Source of the DNA: E44-bin89 sp034409565
Lineage (GTDB): Bacteria; Chloroflexota; Dehalococcoidia; Dehalococcoidales; RBG-16-60-22
Direction: 5' to 3'
Assembly (NCBI GenBank): GCA_034409565.1
Contig: DAOUMS010000015.1
Coordinates: forward strand, 1 to 64,000
DNA: 64,000 bases
Of this stretch, positions 26,222 through 35,006 are shown piece by piece (the stretch's first letter is position 1; each line of letters begins with the position of its first letter). Below the pieces are notes generated by a model. It had not been told where the DNA came from. It searched no databases and saw only the letters and a list, made by a program, of their open reading frames with translations. Both the position numbers and the translations under genes were made by a program.

Positions 26222-29083
26222 ATGCCAAAAAAGATTCTAACTGTAATCATAATTCTCGTTACCGTAGCTGCCTTAGGTGGCCAGCTGTTCTGCTTGGTCG
26301 ATTATGCCGGTAAAGTGGCACAGGCGGAATCCGGTCCTGACCTGACGGTGGCGGTGATAACCAGCTCACCGGAAACACCGACCTTCGAGGATGAGGTAAC
26401 CTTCACCGTCACCATCAGCAACCAGAGCGCGGTCGCTTCAGGTCAGTGCTATGTTGCTTATTACATTGATGGTGACTATCTTGACCGCGACTATGTGCCA
26501 CCGCTCGACCCCGGCGCCAGCACCAAAAACACCTTCACCTGGACCGCTGAAGCCGGCATACATGACATTACTGCGGTGGTCGATTATCTGGAAGAGGTGA
26601 ATGAAAGCGTTGAGGGCAATAATCAAAAAACCTTCACCCTATCCACACTGGGCGCAGACCTGATAATCGATTCTATAACCTGGTCGCCGTCGAACCCGGC
26701 CGTTAGCGAGACAGTGTTTTTCGCGGTAACGGTTAAAAACCGGGGCGCCGTTGTTGCCATCTCAAGTCGCGTGTATTTTTACATCGGCGGCGCTTCCCGC
26801 GGTTACCAGGATGGCGGCAAAATATACCCCGGGGAAACACTGACCCTGACCTTCCCCTGGTATACCAAGACAGGCCCGCATGAAGTCAAGGCCATCGTCG
26901 ACCAGAGCGACATTGTGCCCGAAACCGATGAAGACAATAATGAAATGACGGCCGTCTTTTCTGTCCTGCTTCCCGACCTAATCATAGATGAAATCTCAAG
27001 GTCTCCCGAGGCACCATCAATAGGCGATAATGTAAGCTTCATGGTATCTGTCACCAACCAGGGCAGTGCTGCGTCAGGCATGTCAGTGGTCGATTTTTAC
27101 ATGAATGACAAACTTTTAGATACAGTATGGGTCGAGGCACTGGAGCCCGGTGCTTCCGGAAACGCGACTTTTTACTGGATTGCCAGGACAGGCACATACG
27201 ATATAAAAGCCACCGTGACCACAGGCGGTTTTCTTGCCGAGAGTGACAAAACCAATAATGAAAAAACCTTCACCTTCTCACCAGGTCTGGCTGACTTTAT
27301 TGTCCAGGATATCACCTGGTCACCAACCGAGCTATCGATAGGCGACAGGATTACCTTTACCGTGACCGTGATGAACCAGGGGGCCGGCGACGCGGCTGAT
27401 TCCCGCGTGGAGCTGTATATTGGTGGCGTCAAACTGAATCATAAGGAATTCGGGGATATTGATGCCGGTGATACAGTGGGAGTAACTTTTACCTGGAAAG
27501 CCACGGAAGGTTCACACCAGATAAAGGCCATTATCGATACCAGAGATGAAGTGCCCGAGAGCGATGAAACAAATAACGAAAAAACGGTCACCTTTTTAAC
27601 ACCAACCTCTGACCTTATCATTGAGCAGATAATCTGGATCCCATCAGAGCCAGTTATCGGTGACATGGTGACCTTTACCGTTACGGTTAAAAACCAGGGA
27701 GGGGCCGGCTCTGATTACACCCATGTTAACTATTACATTGATGACAATCAGGTTTCTTCCGACTACATAGAGCCAATATCAGCTAACACCACCGATAATC
27801 AGACCTTTACCTGGACGGCCATCGCTGGCGAACATGTTATTAAAGCTTTCGTTGACTTTATTAACACCGTTAGCGAAAGCGATGAGAACAATAATGAAAA
27901 GTCAATCACCCTGACTCCAATTGGTCCCGACCTCATCGTCGAAAGTATAGACTGGTCGCACAACGACCCGCCGGTGGGAGAAACGGTTACCTTTACCGTA
28001 ATCGTACAGAATAATGGCGGTAGCCGGGCAGACGCTTCACTGGTCCACATCTACATTGATGACACCCCACGGGGTTATCAGGACATTCCAGAGGCGGACC
28101 CGGGCACAAAAATAATCAGAACCTTTGACTGGAAAGTGACAGCAGGCACGCACTCCATACGCGCTATCATTGATGAATCGAATCAGATAGCCGAGACTAA
28201 TGAAGCCAATAATGAGACCCTGATTGGCTACCCCATGCCTGACCTTACTTTGGAAGCGGTGACGTGGAGCCCAGTAAACCCGGCACTGGGGGATAAAGTT
28301 ACCCTGACCACATACGTCAAGAACGAGGGCAGCCACCAGGCGGGCGGTTTCCAGCTATGCTTCTACGTCGATGATAGTGCCGCGGATTACCGGGAAATTC
28401 CGCAGCTAGACGCCGGTGCGCGCGTGACCAATACCTTTTCCTGGGAGGCCTCCATCGGCCCGCATACCCTTACCCTGGTCACTGATGACGCCAATGCCAT
28501 TTCCGAGGGAGTTGAGAACAACAATGAAGAAACGGTCACCTTTGCCATTACCGCCCCTGACCTGACCATTGCGTCCATCACCGGGCCCGCTGAAGAACCT
28601 GCCGCCAGTGACAACGTGACCTTCACGGTGACTATCAGAAATCAGGGTGATGCCAGGGCCAGATATTCATCGGTGAGCTACTACGTCGATGGCGAGCACA
28701 TGGCCTCAGGACAAATCGAGCCCCTTGAGCCTGACGCTGAAATCAAGAAGACTTTCAGTACCTGGATGTCTCAGGGCGGACCGCATACGCTCAGGGTGGT
28801 CATTGATGAAGGCAACCAGCTTCCAGAGAGCAGCGAAGTGAACAATGAAGGGGCGTTTAATTTTACCAGCGCCAACGTCACCCCTTCGCCAGAGCCGGCG
28901 TCTGCCCCCAGCACAAAACCCAGGCCGAGGCCGACCCCCATTCCACTGACACCAACCGAAGAAGATGAGGGAGATGACAAGACAGCATTACTGTTTTTTG
29001 GCGTGGCGGTGCTGGTATTCGGTGCCACCCTGATTTTCTCACTGCTACGGGAGATGCGAAAAAAGAGGGACCACCTGCCCTAG
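26222..29083 (+). CDS. Large cell-surface protein with eight CARDB repeats
   Basis: A 953-residue exported protein. An N-terminal hydrophobic helix (residues about 5-25) acts as signal or anchor. Eight consecutive beta-sandwich repeats of about 105 residues follow, each opening with a PDLxI-type strand and closing with a DxxNNE-type turn, the signature of CARDB cell-adhesion-related domains. A Pro/Thr-rich linker, a C-terminal membrane helix and a basic tail (REMRKKR) complete it, so the repeats should project from the cell. I chose the ATG at 26222 because it places the signal helix at the N-terminus; a GTG at 26153 is possible. It probably works in adhesion or as surface scaffold. It ends 11 bases from the convergent aldolase gene. 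Confidence 0.85.
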   Translation: MPKKILTVIIILVTVAALGGQLFCLVDYAGKVAQAESGPDLTVAVITSSPETPTFEDEVTFTVTISNQSAVASGQCYVAYYIDGDYLDRDYVPPLDPGASTKNTFTWTAEAGIHDITAVVDYLEEVNESVEGNNQKTFTLSTLGADLIIDSITWSPSNPAVSETVFFAVTVKNRGAVVAISSRVYFYIGGASRGYQDGGKIYPGETLTLTFPWYTKTGPHEVKAIVDQSDIVPETDEDNNEMTAVFSVLLPDLIIDEISRSPEAPSIGDNVSFMVSVTNQGSAASGMSVVDFYMNDKLLDTVWVEALEPGASGNATFYWIARTGTYDIKATVTTGGFLAESDKTNNEKTFTFSPGLADFIVQDITWSPTELSIGDRITFTVTVMNQGAGDAADSRVELYIGGVKLNHKEFGDIDAGDTVGVTFTWKATEGSHQIKAIIDTRDEVPESDETNNEKTVTFLTPTSDLIIEQIIWIPSEPVIGDMVTFTVTVKNQGGAGSDYTHVNYYIDDNQVSSDYIEPISANTTDNQTFTWTAIAGEHVIKAFVDFINTVSESDENNNEKSITLTPIGPDLIVESIDWSHNDPPVGETVTFTVIVQNNGGSRADASLVHIYIDDTPRGYQDIPEADPGTKIIRTFDWKVTAGTHSIRAIIDESNQIAETNEANNETLIGYPMPDLTLEAVTWSPVNPALGDKVTLTTYVKNEGSHQAGGFQLCFYVDDSAADYREIPQLDAGARVTNTFSWEASIGPHTLTLVTDDANAISEGVENNNEETVTFAITAPDLTIASITGPAEEPAASDNVTFTVTIRNQGDARARYSSVSYYVDGEHMASGQIEPLEPDAEIKKTFSTWMSQGGPHTLRVVIDEGNQLPESSEVNNEGAFNFTSANVTPSPEPASAPSTKPRPRPTPIPLTPTEEDEGDDKTALLFFGVAVLVFGATLIFSLLREMRKKRDHLP

Positions 29084-29094
29084 TGCCAGGGCAT

Positions 29095-29874
29095 TTAAGC
29101 GACTTTTCTGTCTTTAACGACCTTGCTCAGGGCTGACGACGCGGCACTCCGCAGCAGACCCTCGTCACTGCTTAAGGCGATAAACTGAAACCCCTGGGCA
29201 ATGCGCTCGTTGACTGCTTCCGCACTGCCAACTTGAATGCCGCCCGGGACACCATGCCGCTTGCCCACCTCCAGGACCTTACTTACCGCCTCCACATGTC
29301 TGGGGTCAGTCTGGTCGAGACCTGGCTTCAACCCCAGCGATAGAGCGAGGTCGCTCGGCCCGATAAAGAAGGCGTCGATACCGTCCACGGAGATGATTTC
29401 GTCAGCGTGGTTCACGGCATCGATATGTTCTATCTGCACGATGACGGCAATCTCTTCGTTGGCATGTTCAAAGTAGTCAACGCCGCCATAGAGGCGCGTT
29501 CTCGGTCCCCCGAAGCTCCGTATGCCGAGCGGCGGGTAACGGGTGGCCTGCACCGCCCGTATCGCTTCTTCGCGGCTGTTCACCATGGGGATGACCAGCC
29601 CGTAAGCACCGGCATCCAGAGCACGCTTGATTAGCGCCGGGTCATTCCAGGGCACCCTGACTATCGGTACCACATTGGTATAAAGGACAGCCTGTATGAT
29701 GGACTGCGTGGTGCCGATGTCAATGGAGCCGTGCTCGGTGTCAATCACTACCCAGTCGTAGCCCATGTTGGCGATGATTTCGGCGGTGATGGGGCTGCCC
29801 AGCACCACCCAGGTGCCCACGGCTGCCTTACCTTCACGCCAGAGTTCCTTCACGCGGTTTTTCTTCAATGTCAT
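29095..29874 (-). CDS. HpcH/HpaI-family aldolase
   Basis: A 259-residue class II metal-dependent aldolase related to 2-dehydro-3-deoxyglucarate and 4-hydroxy-2-oxoheptanedioate aldolases, which cleave 2-keto-3-deoxy acids to pyruvate (or a related oxoacid) plus an aldehyde. The WVVIDTEHGSID strand with its metal-binding acidic residue, the IEHIDAVNHADEI segment and FIGPSDLALSLG loop are in place. It is read leftward, downstream of the hydroxyacid dehydrogenase gene, with a 14-base gap, so the two are cotranscribed. The exact substrate cannot be told. Confidence 0.88.
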   Translation of the reverse strand: MTLKKNRVKELWREGKAAVGTWVVLGSPITAEIIANMGYDWVVIDTEHGSIDIGTTQSIIQAVLYTNVVPIVRVPWNDPALIKRALDAGAYGLVIPMVNSREEAIRAVQATRYPPLGIRSFGGPRTRLYGGVDYFEHANEEIAVIVQIEHIDAVNHADEIISVDGIDAFFIGPSDLALSLGLKPGLDQTDPRHVEAVSKVLEVGKRHGVPGGIQVGSAEAVNERIAQGFQFIALSSDEGLLRSAASSALSKVVKDRKVA

Positions 29875-29888
29875 CCCCCTTCCTTACT

Positions 29889-30938
29889 TTAGCCTTTAAT
29901 CTGTTCCAGGAACCGCTTCAGCTTGGACTGGAATTTCGGCTGGCCCCAGACCTCCCGGTTCACCACGCCGTCAGGCATTTCCCCTTTCATAAGCTGGCCA
30001 ATCTGCTTGGCGATGATTTCCCACACTCTGTTCAGGAACTGGTCGGTGAAACACATGGCATGGGCAGTAACGATGGCATTATCCAGCTTCAACAGCGGGT
30101 TATCCGGAGGGGTTGGCTCCTGGTCAAAGACATCCAGTGCCGCCCCCTCTATCCACCTCTCCCGCAGCGCCTTTATGAGCACCGCCTCGTCAATAATCGG
30201 CCCCCGGGCCGTATTGATTAAGAAAGCCGTCGGCTTCATCTTTTTCAATTCCTTCTCTCCGATGAGGTGACGGGTCTTCTCATTCAGCGGGCAGCTGATG
30301 CTGAGAAAGTCAGATTCAGAGAGCACCGTGTCCATATCCACCAGTGTCGCGTCAACATCGCTCAAGTCTCCCGGTTTAAGGTAGGGGTCATAAGCGATGT
30401 GTCTCATGCCAAAGGGCTTGGCCAGCCGGAACATCTCATGGCCTATGTTCCCCACCCCCAGCGACCCCAGTGTCCGGCCAACCAGGCCATAGCCGTTGTG
30501 CTTGGCCACCTCACTCCACTGCCCCTCGCTGGTAAGCTGGTGCTTGAGGAAAAGACGCGTGCTCAGGGCTAAGAGAAAGGTGATGATGGCCACCGCTACC
30601 GGGCGGCGCACCGCATCCGGCGTGATGCATAAAAGTACTCCGGCTTTTGTCAGCGCCGGAACATCAAGCCGGTCATAGCCAACGCCGTTGCGGTGCAGGG
30701 AAAGAAGCCGGTCATTGCCGACGAAACTGCGCTCCGTCCACCTGGAGAAGGTGCGGGTAACCACGATATCATAATTCTCTAACTGACGCGGTGTGACTTC
30801 GGGCAGCTTCTCAGCGAAGGCCTCCCGCTCAATGCCCGGCATCTCCTCCAGAGACCTGAACCCCGGGCAATACAGAACAAAATTGCCGTCCTTATCATAG
30901 TAATCCTGGGTGAAGCCGACCCTGGCTTTACGTCCCAT
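29889..30938 (-). CDS. D-isomer-specific 2-hydroxyacid dehydrogenase
   Basis: An NAD-dependent dehydrogenase of 349 residues. The Rossmann loop is GVGNIG, and the catalytic trio is recognisable: Arg in NTARGPIID, Glu in DQEPTPPDNP and His in IVTAHAMCFT. The ATG at 30938 is preceded by AAGGAGGAAA on the coding strand, which favours it over more distant upstream in-frame codons that would add about 73 unrelated residues. It probably interconverts a 2-oxoacid and a D-2-hydroxyacid and is paired with the HpaI-type aldolase downstream. Confidence 0.9.
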   Translation of the reverse strand: MGRKARVGFTQDYYDKDGNFVLYCPGFRSLEEMPGIEREAFAEKLPEVTPRQLENYDIVVTRTFSRWTERSFVGNDRLLSLHRNGVGYDRLDVPALTKAGVLLCITPDAVRRPVAVAIITFLLALSTRLFLKHQLTSEGQWSEVAKHNGYGLVGRTLGSLGVGNIGHEMFRLAKPFGMRHIAYDPYLKPGDLSDVDATLVDMDTVLSESDFLSISCPLNEKTRHLIGEKELKKMKPTAFLINTARGPIIDEAVLIKALRERWIEGAALDVFDQEPTPPDNPLLKLDNAIVTAHAMCFTDQFLNRVWEIIAKQIGQLMKGEMPDGVVNREVWGQPKFQSKLKRFLEQIKG

Positions 30939-31023
30939 GCCTGTTTCCTCCTTGTGATAAATTACGCTACGGTGAATTTCTGACCACAGTGAATTCGGCC
31001 AGGATGAAGGTGCACTAACCACA

Positions 31024-31052
31024 TTTTTATCTTTAGCCATTACATTTGTCAA
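31024..31052 (-). promoter_or_regulatory. Putative leftward promoter of the hydroxyacid dehydrogenase-aldolase pair
   Basis: On the minus strand a consensus TTGACA (31052-31047), a 17-base spacer and TAAAAA (31029-31024) lie about 85 bases before the dehydrogenase ATG. The -10 matches only four of six positions. The surrounding 293-base divergent intergenic region (30939-31231) must also hold the rightward promoter of the PPC-domain gene; I see no strong match for it. Confidence 0.4.
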
Positions 31053-31231
31053 ATATCCGTCTGTTATCAATCCCCCGAATTTTTGCCATCCGCCATGGGA
31101 ATATTGTAATATTAATGGGAAAGATGACCCATAATTTTGACACATCACAACCATCACCCTACCTTGGTGAGCCGGTCCTCACCATTTACCAAACAGGGCT
31201 AAAACAAGGAAAATAAGAAGGAGGTATTTAC

Positions 31232-31654
31232 GTGTTCAAATCAGTCAATCTTCTCCGGCTGAATCACGGCCAGGAACTGCTAAGCGAGCTTACCAGATAC
31301 TGTGAAAAGAAAGGCATAACCTCAGCCATAATCCTCGGTATCATTGGCTCTATAGAGAAGGTTAAATTCGGCACCGCCCCCAAAGACGGCACGTGGGGAT
31401 GGGACTTTGACGAGTATGAGGGACATCTGTCCATTCTCTCCGCTCAGGGTTCGCTTTCCGTACATGAGGGGGAGAAAATCTTCCACATCCACATGTGCGC
31501 CATTGACCCGCAGAAGCCGGGCCAGCTAATCGGTGGGCATGTCGAAGAAGCAATCGCCTGGGCGACGGTCGAGATTTACATCGGCGAGCTAAGCTATCAG
31601 CTCGAGCGTGACGTAGACCCCGAGTCTGGACTGACCGCGCTGCGGACCACCTAA
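31232..31654 (+). CDS. PPC/DUF296-domain protein
   Basis: A 140-residue single-domain protein of the PPC (DUF296) family, which is found in bacterial proteins and in plant AT-hook proteins. Recognisable are the N-terminal RLNHGQELLSEL strand-helix, the ILGIIGSIEKV turn, and the HIHMCAID and GGHVEEAIAWATVEI strands that bear the conserved histidines. The GTG start at 31232 is fixed by AAGGAGG. Bacterial members are poorly characterised; DNA binding or small-ligand binding is possible. Divergent from the hydroxyacid dehydrogenase gene and could be a local regulator. Confidence 0.8.
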   Translation: MFKSVNLLRLNHGQELLSELTRYCEKKGITSAIILGIIGSIEKVKFGTAPKDGTWGWDFDEYEGHLSILSAQGSLSVHEGEKIFHIHMCAIDPQKPGQLIGGHVEEAIAWATVEIYIGELSYQLERDVDPESGLTALRTT

Positions 31655-31936
31655 CATCTGGTTAGCGTGCGTCGACCTGAATAGCTGAAAGAGGTAGTGC
31701 CAGTCGCTAGCAAGCATTGAGTTAATGCCACTATTCGAAAAACTTGATAAATCTAGTAGACTTCGATATTATGGCGTATGAAATGCGCACCTTCATCCTG
31801 AAAGCAATAGCCATGCTTATACGTTTCTCTGTTTCAGGGTAACTCGCCCAATTTGCATAAAAGGAGTGTTACCGGGTCAGATGATTGGCTAATAACCAGT
31901 ATTATATAATTACTAAGATACAAGGAGGCAGGACCT

Positions 31937-32350
31937 ATGACGCATGAAGTCCATAAAGTAGTTAGAGAGTCTGGCGGACTGCGTATAGTCATCGCGGACT
32001 CAGCGACCTCGATTACCAAGGACAACAAAAACGACATCGTCGTTGACGGCTCCCACTGTGGTGCCAATATCGCCCCCGACTATGTGCTCCCAAACGGTGC
32101 CCGTGGCATGATCGGCAATGATGCCGGTATCGGCCTGGAGAGTGCCGGGGTAGCCAGCCTTAAAATCCTGGAGGAGCGCGGCGTCCCGGCCGCAGCTGTA
32201 GCGGCCATGTCGGCCGAAATCGGCGTTGGTCAGTCCACGTACAATGAGGGTGTCATATCAACAGTCAATGAAGTAGCCAAGAAAATGGGCGTTACGGTTG
32301 GCATGTCAGCCAAAGAGGCGGCTGATAAGATGCTGGAAGGCATCTCCTGA
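31937..32350 (+). CDS. Conserved small protein with DGSHCG and NDAG motifs, copy 1
   Basis: A 137-residue soluble protein sharing a distinctive pattern with the next gene: a DSATSITK-like start, VVDGSHCG, MIGNDAGIG, a GVPAAAVAAMSA strand, IGVGQSTY and a C-terminal GMSAKEAADKML helix. Glycine-rich loops with conserved His, Cys and Asp suggest a ligand- or metal-binding site. I do not recognise a named family. AAGGAGG precedes the ATG. A TATAAT-like hexamer at 31905-31910 lies just upstream, without a good -35. It lies in the sugar/oxoacid enzyme island. Confidence 0.75.
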   Translation: MTHEVHKVVRESGGLRIVIADSATSITKDNKNDIVVDGSHCGANIAPDYVLPNGARGMIGNDAGIGLESAGVASLKILEERGVPAAAVAAMSAEIGVGQSTYNEGVISTVNEVAKKMGVTVGMSAKEAADKMLEGIS

Positions 32351-32387
32351 GCGACCAGGATAATGGCTAATAAAGGGGGAGGTAAAA

Positions 32388-32804
32388 TTGTCTGATAAAA
32401 TAATCGTCAAAAAAGCTGGAGGCCGCAAGATTGTCCTTGCCGATTCGGCGGCGGCCATGGATGAAAGCACTAAGGGCGATGTCTTTGTTGACGGCTCCCA
32501 CTGCGGGATAAACGTGGGGGAAATGACGCTCAACACCGGCGCTGGTGCCATGATTGGCAACGATGCCGGAATGGGCAAGAACGATGCCGGCATTGCTGGC
32601 CTGAAGTTCCTCGATAAGCATGGTATTCCGGCAGCGGCGGTATCCGCCATGTCAGCTAAAATCGGCAACGGCAAGAGCACTTATGGGCAGGGTAAAATTT
32701 CCGTAGTCAATGAGGCGGCCAAGAAACTTGGCGTCTCGGCTGGCATGTCCTGCAAAGAAGCTGCCGATAGACTGCTGGAGAGCCTGGCCAAGAGCGGAAA
32801 ATAG
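32388..32804 (+). CDS. Conserved small protein with DGSHCG and NDAG motifs, copy 2
   Basis: A 138-residue paralogue of the preceding gene, alignable along its whole length (VDGSHCG, MIGNDAGMG, GIPAAAVSAMSA, IGNGKSTY, GMSCKEAADRLL). The start is TTG at 32388, seven bases after a GGGGGAGG site; no ATG gives the full domain. Only 37 bases separate it from copy 1, so the two are cotranscribed and may form a hetero-oligomer. The C-terminal motif gains a cysteine (SCKEAAD) relative to copy 1. A strong terminator lies downstream. Function unknown. Confidence 0.75.
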   Translation: MSDKIIVKKAGGRKIVLADSAAAMDESTKGDVFVDGSHCGINVGEMTLNTGAGAMIGNDAGMGKNDAGIAGLKFLDKHGIPAAAVSAMSAKIGNGKSTYGQGKISVVNEAAKKLGVSAGMSCKEAADRLLESLAKSGK

Positions 32805-32945
32805 TACGGCTGACGAACCAAGCTTTGGTAAGATGTGAAGGTATGGTGCAAAATGATACCTGCTGATATGGCTGGCTGGATATTTAGACACGTAATTCCC
32901 GGGTTTAGCCCAATCCAGCATATCAAAATACACGGTAAATTTAAT

Positions 32946-32996
32946 AAAAAATCCCCCTGTAATGAACTCACCCAAGGAATTTACAGGGGATTTTTT
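32946..32996 (+). terminator. Strong rho-independent terminator
   Basis: A 14-bp stem with one bulged C (AAAATCCCCCTGTAA with TTACAGGGGATTTT) closes a loop of about 17 bases and ends in TTTTTT (32991-32996). It ends the tandem-pair transcript and insulates the zinc dehydrogenase that follows. Confidence 0.85.
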
Positions 32997-33057
32997 ATGT
33001 GGAATACCGACCGGAATGCATGACGGTCAATTCTGACTTGGAAAGGGAAGGGACAAA

Positions 33058-34089
33058 ATGAAAGCACTGGTGAAAACAAGCGAAGCTATCGGATACGAGT
33101 ACAAGGATGTTGATATGCCCAAAATCGGGCCTAAGGATGTCCTGGTCAAAATTAAGGGCACCACCATCTGTGGCAGTGATATCCACATCTATCATTCATC
33201 ACCCAATATCATGAAAATGATGCAGTTACCCATGGTTACCGGCCATGAAACGTGTGGCGATGTGGTGGAAGTGGGCGAATGCGTGACCAGCCTCAAGAAA
33301 GGCGACGTGGTTTCTGCAGAGCCGCACATTTTCTGCGGGGAATGCTACTACTGCCAGAACAGCGCGGCACTCAACTGTCTGAATATGGGCCTCCTCGGCC
33401 ATACCATCGGCGGCGCCTTTGCCGAGTATATGGCCGTGCCGGCCCACGTCTGCTGGAAACACCCGCCAGGCACCTCTTACGAACTCGGCGCCATTCATGA
33501 GCCGCTTGGCGTGGGCGTACACGGCGTAATGGCCGGGGAAATCAACGGCAAAAGCATGGCTGTTTTTGGCTGCGGACCCATCGGCATGTTTGCCATCGGC
33601 GCCGGCAGGGTATTCGGGGCGACCAAACTTTTTGGCGTTGAAGTGGCGCCGAAAAGGGTGGCTATGGCACGCCAGCTCTTCCCTGACGCCACCATCATTA
33701 ACCCCAAAGAGCAGGACCCGGTCAAGACCATCATGGACGCCACCGATGGCCTTGGCGTGGAAGTATCCATTGAGCTCAGCGGCAGTGCCGAAGCCACCAG
33801 GCTGGCCTTCCAGGCGCTGAGGCGCGAGGGCAGGGTAAGCCTAGTCGGTGTGCCCCCCAGAGCCATGGAATTTGACTTCCACCCCAATATCATACTCAAG
33901 GAAGCCAGAGTGCTGGGTGTGTTCGGCCGTGTCGTCTGGCAGACCTGGTGGCAGGTTCGAGCCCTGCTGGACACGGGCAAGTTCGACCCGCTGCCGATTA
34001 TAACCCACCGCTTCCCGCTAGCAGAATTTGAGAAAGCTTTCCAGCTGGCCCAGAGCGGTGAGGCAGGGAAGATACTGTTAATCCCCTGA
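33058..34089 (+). CDS. Zinc-dependent medium-chain dehydrogenase (threonine/sorbitol dehydrogenase-like)
   Basis: A 343-residue MDR-family NAD(P) dehydrogenase. The catalytic zinc site has Cys in ICGSDIH and the GHE motif; the structural zinc has four cysteines in CGECYYCQ and the downstream LNC; the Rossmann loop is GCGPIG. The closest familiar relatives are L-threonine 3-dehydrogenase and polyol dehydrogenases; the specific substrate is unknown. Shine-Dalgarno GGAAAGGGA is upstream. It is followed by three SDR genes on the same strand, suggesting serial oxidation of polyol- or sugar-like substrates. Confidence 0.9.
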   Translation: MKALVKTSEAIGYEYKDVDMPKIGPKDVLVKIKGTTICGSDIHIYHSSPNIMKMMQLPMVTGHETCGDVVEVGECVTSLKKGDVVSAEPHIFCGECYYCQNSAALNCLNMGLLGHTIGGAFAEYMAVPAHVCWKHPPGTSYELGAIHEPLGVGVHGVMAGEINGKSMAVFGCGPIGMFAIGAGRVFGATKLFGVEVAPKRVAMARQLFPDATIINPKEQDPVKTIMDATDGLGVEVSIELSGSAEATRLAFQALRREGRVSLVGVPPRAMEFDFHPNIILKEARVLGVFGRVVWQTWWQVRALLDTGKFDPLPIITHRFPLAEFEKAFQLAQSGEAGKILLIP

Positions 34090-34156
34090 TAGAAGGGCAC
34101 ATACACCTTTGGTAGCAAGATAACCTTCCCTCACGCGGTCCGGAGGTAAGTGAGCT

Positions 34157-34975
34157 ATGGGAGAACGTCTGAAAGACAAAGTAGCCATCATCATCGGGGC
34201 TGGTGCCATCGGTCCAGGCATGGGCAACGGCAAGGCAACCGCTATCGTCTTTGCCCGGGAAGGCGCCAAAATCATGGCCGTTGACATCAACCGTGAAGCC
34301 GCCGAGGAGACCAAGGGCATCATAGAACAGGAAGGCGGCGAGTGCGTCACCTTCCAGGCCGATGTTGCCAAAGCCAGCGACTGCCAGAAGATAGTGGAGG
34401 CGTGCCTCCAGTCGTACGGTCGACTCGATATCCTTGATAACAACGTGGCTTTGGGGTCGCACGGCGGTCCAGTGGAAATTAGCGAGGAGACCTGGGACCG
34501 GGTGATGAACGTGAATCTGAAGAGTATGTTTCTCACCTGCAAGCACGCCCTTCCCCATATGGAGAAGCAGGGCAGCGGCGCCATCATCAATATCGCCTCC
34601 ATCGTCGCGATACGGGCGGAACCTTCGCCTATGCTAGCCTACGCCGTCTCCAAAGCAGGCGTGATTGCCCTGACCCGCGAGGTAGCTATTCAGTACGCCA
34701 GTAAAGGCATCCGTTGCAACGCCGTACTGCCCGGGCTGATGAAAACGCCGCGGATTGAACGCTACTATGCCGGTGTCTTTGGCAGCGATATTGAGCAAAC
34801 CTGGCGGCGGCGGGACGCCATGTCCCCCACCGGCAAGCAGGGAGAGCCCTGGGACATTGCCTACGCGGCACTGTTTCTGGCCTCCGATGATTCGAAGTAC
34901 ATCACCGGAACCACGCTGGTAGTGGACGGCGGCATGGTCGGGACGATGAGGACCTGGTCACCGGAAGTGAAATAA
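34157..34975 (+). CDS. Short-chain dehydrogenase/reductase, tandem copy 1
   Basis: A classical SDR of 272 residues (FabG/glucose dehydrogenase-like). The nucleotide loop is GAGAIGPGMGNGKA, a few residues longer than the usual TGxxxGIG form. The catalytic Ser is in IASIVAI, and the Tyr-x3-Lys pair in YAVSKAG. It belongs to a set of three adjacent paralogues, with stretches nearly identical at DNA level to copy 2 (around 34230-34290) and to copy 3 (around 34330-34370). Substrate unknown. Confidence 0.88.
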   Translation: MGERLKDKVAIIIGAGAIGPGMGNGKATAIVFAREGAKIMAVDINREAAEETKGIIEQEGGECVTFQADVAKASDCQKIVEACLQSYGRLDILDNNVALGSHGGPVEISEETWDRVMNVNLKSMFLTCKHALPHMEKQGSGAIINIASIVAIRAEPSPMLAYAVSKAGVIALTREVAIQYASKGIRCNAVLPGLMKTPRIERYYAGVFGSDIEQTWRRRDAMSPTGKQGEPWDIAYAALFLASDDSKYITGTTLVVDGGMVGTMRTWSPEVK

Positions 34976-35006
34976 ATATTTATCTAAGATAGAAAAGGAG
35001 AGGAAG

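Noticed and set aside
26300..28880. Periodic repeats suggesting a CRISPR or DNA tandem array
   Set aside because: The periodicity of about 315 bases is at protein level (CARDB domains); the DNA units are strongly diverged and coding.
31232..31245. GTTCAAATC resembling a tRNA T-loop
   Set aside because: It is the start of the PPC-domain gene behind a good ribosome site, and no acceptor or anticodon stem can be drawn around it.
32835..33023. Small plus-strand open frame (62 codons) between the tandem pair and the zinc dehydrogenase
   Set aside because: It reads through the strong terminator at 32946-32996 and has no ribosome site.
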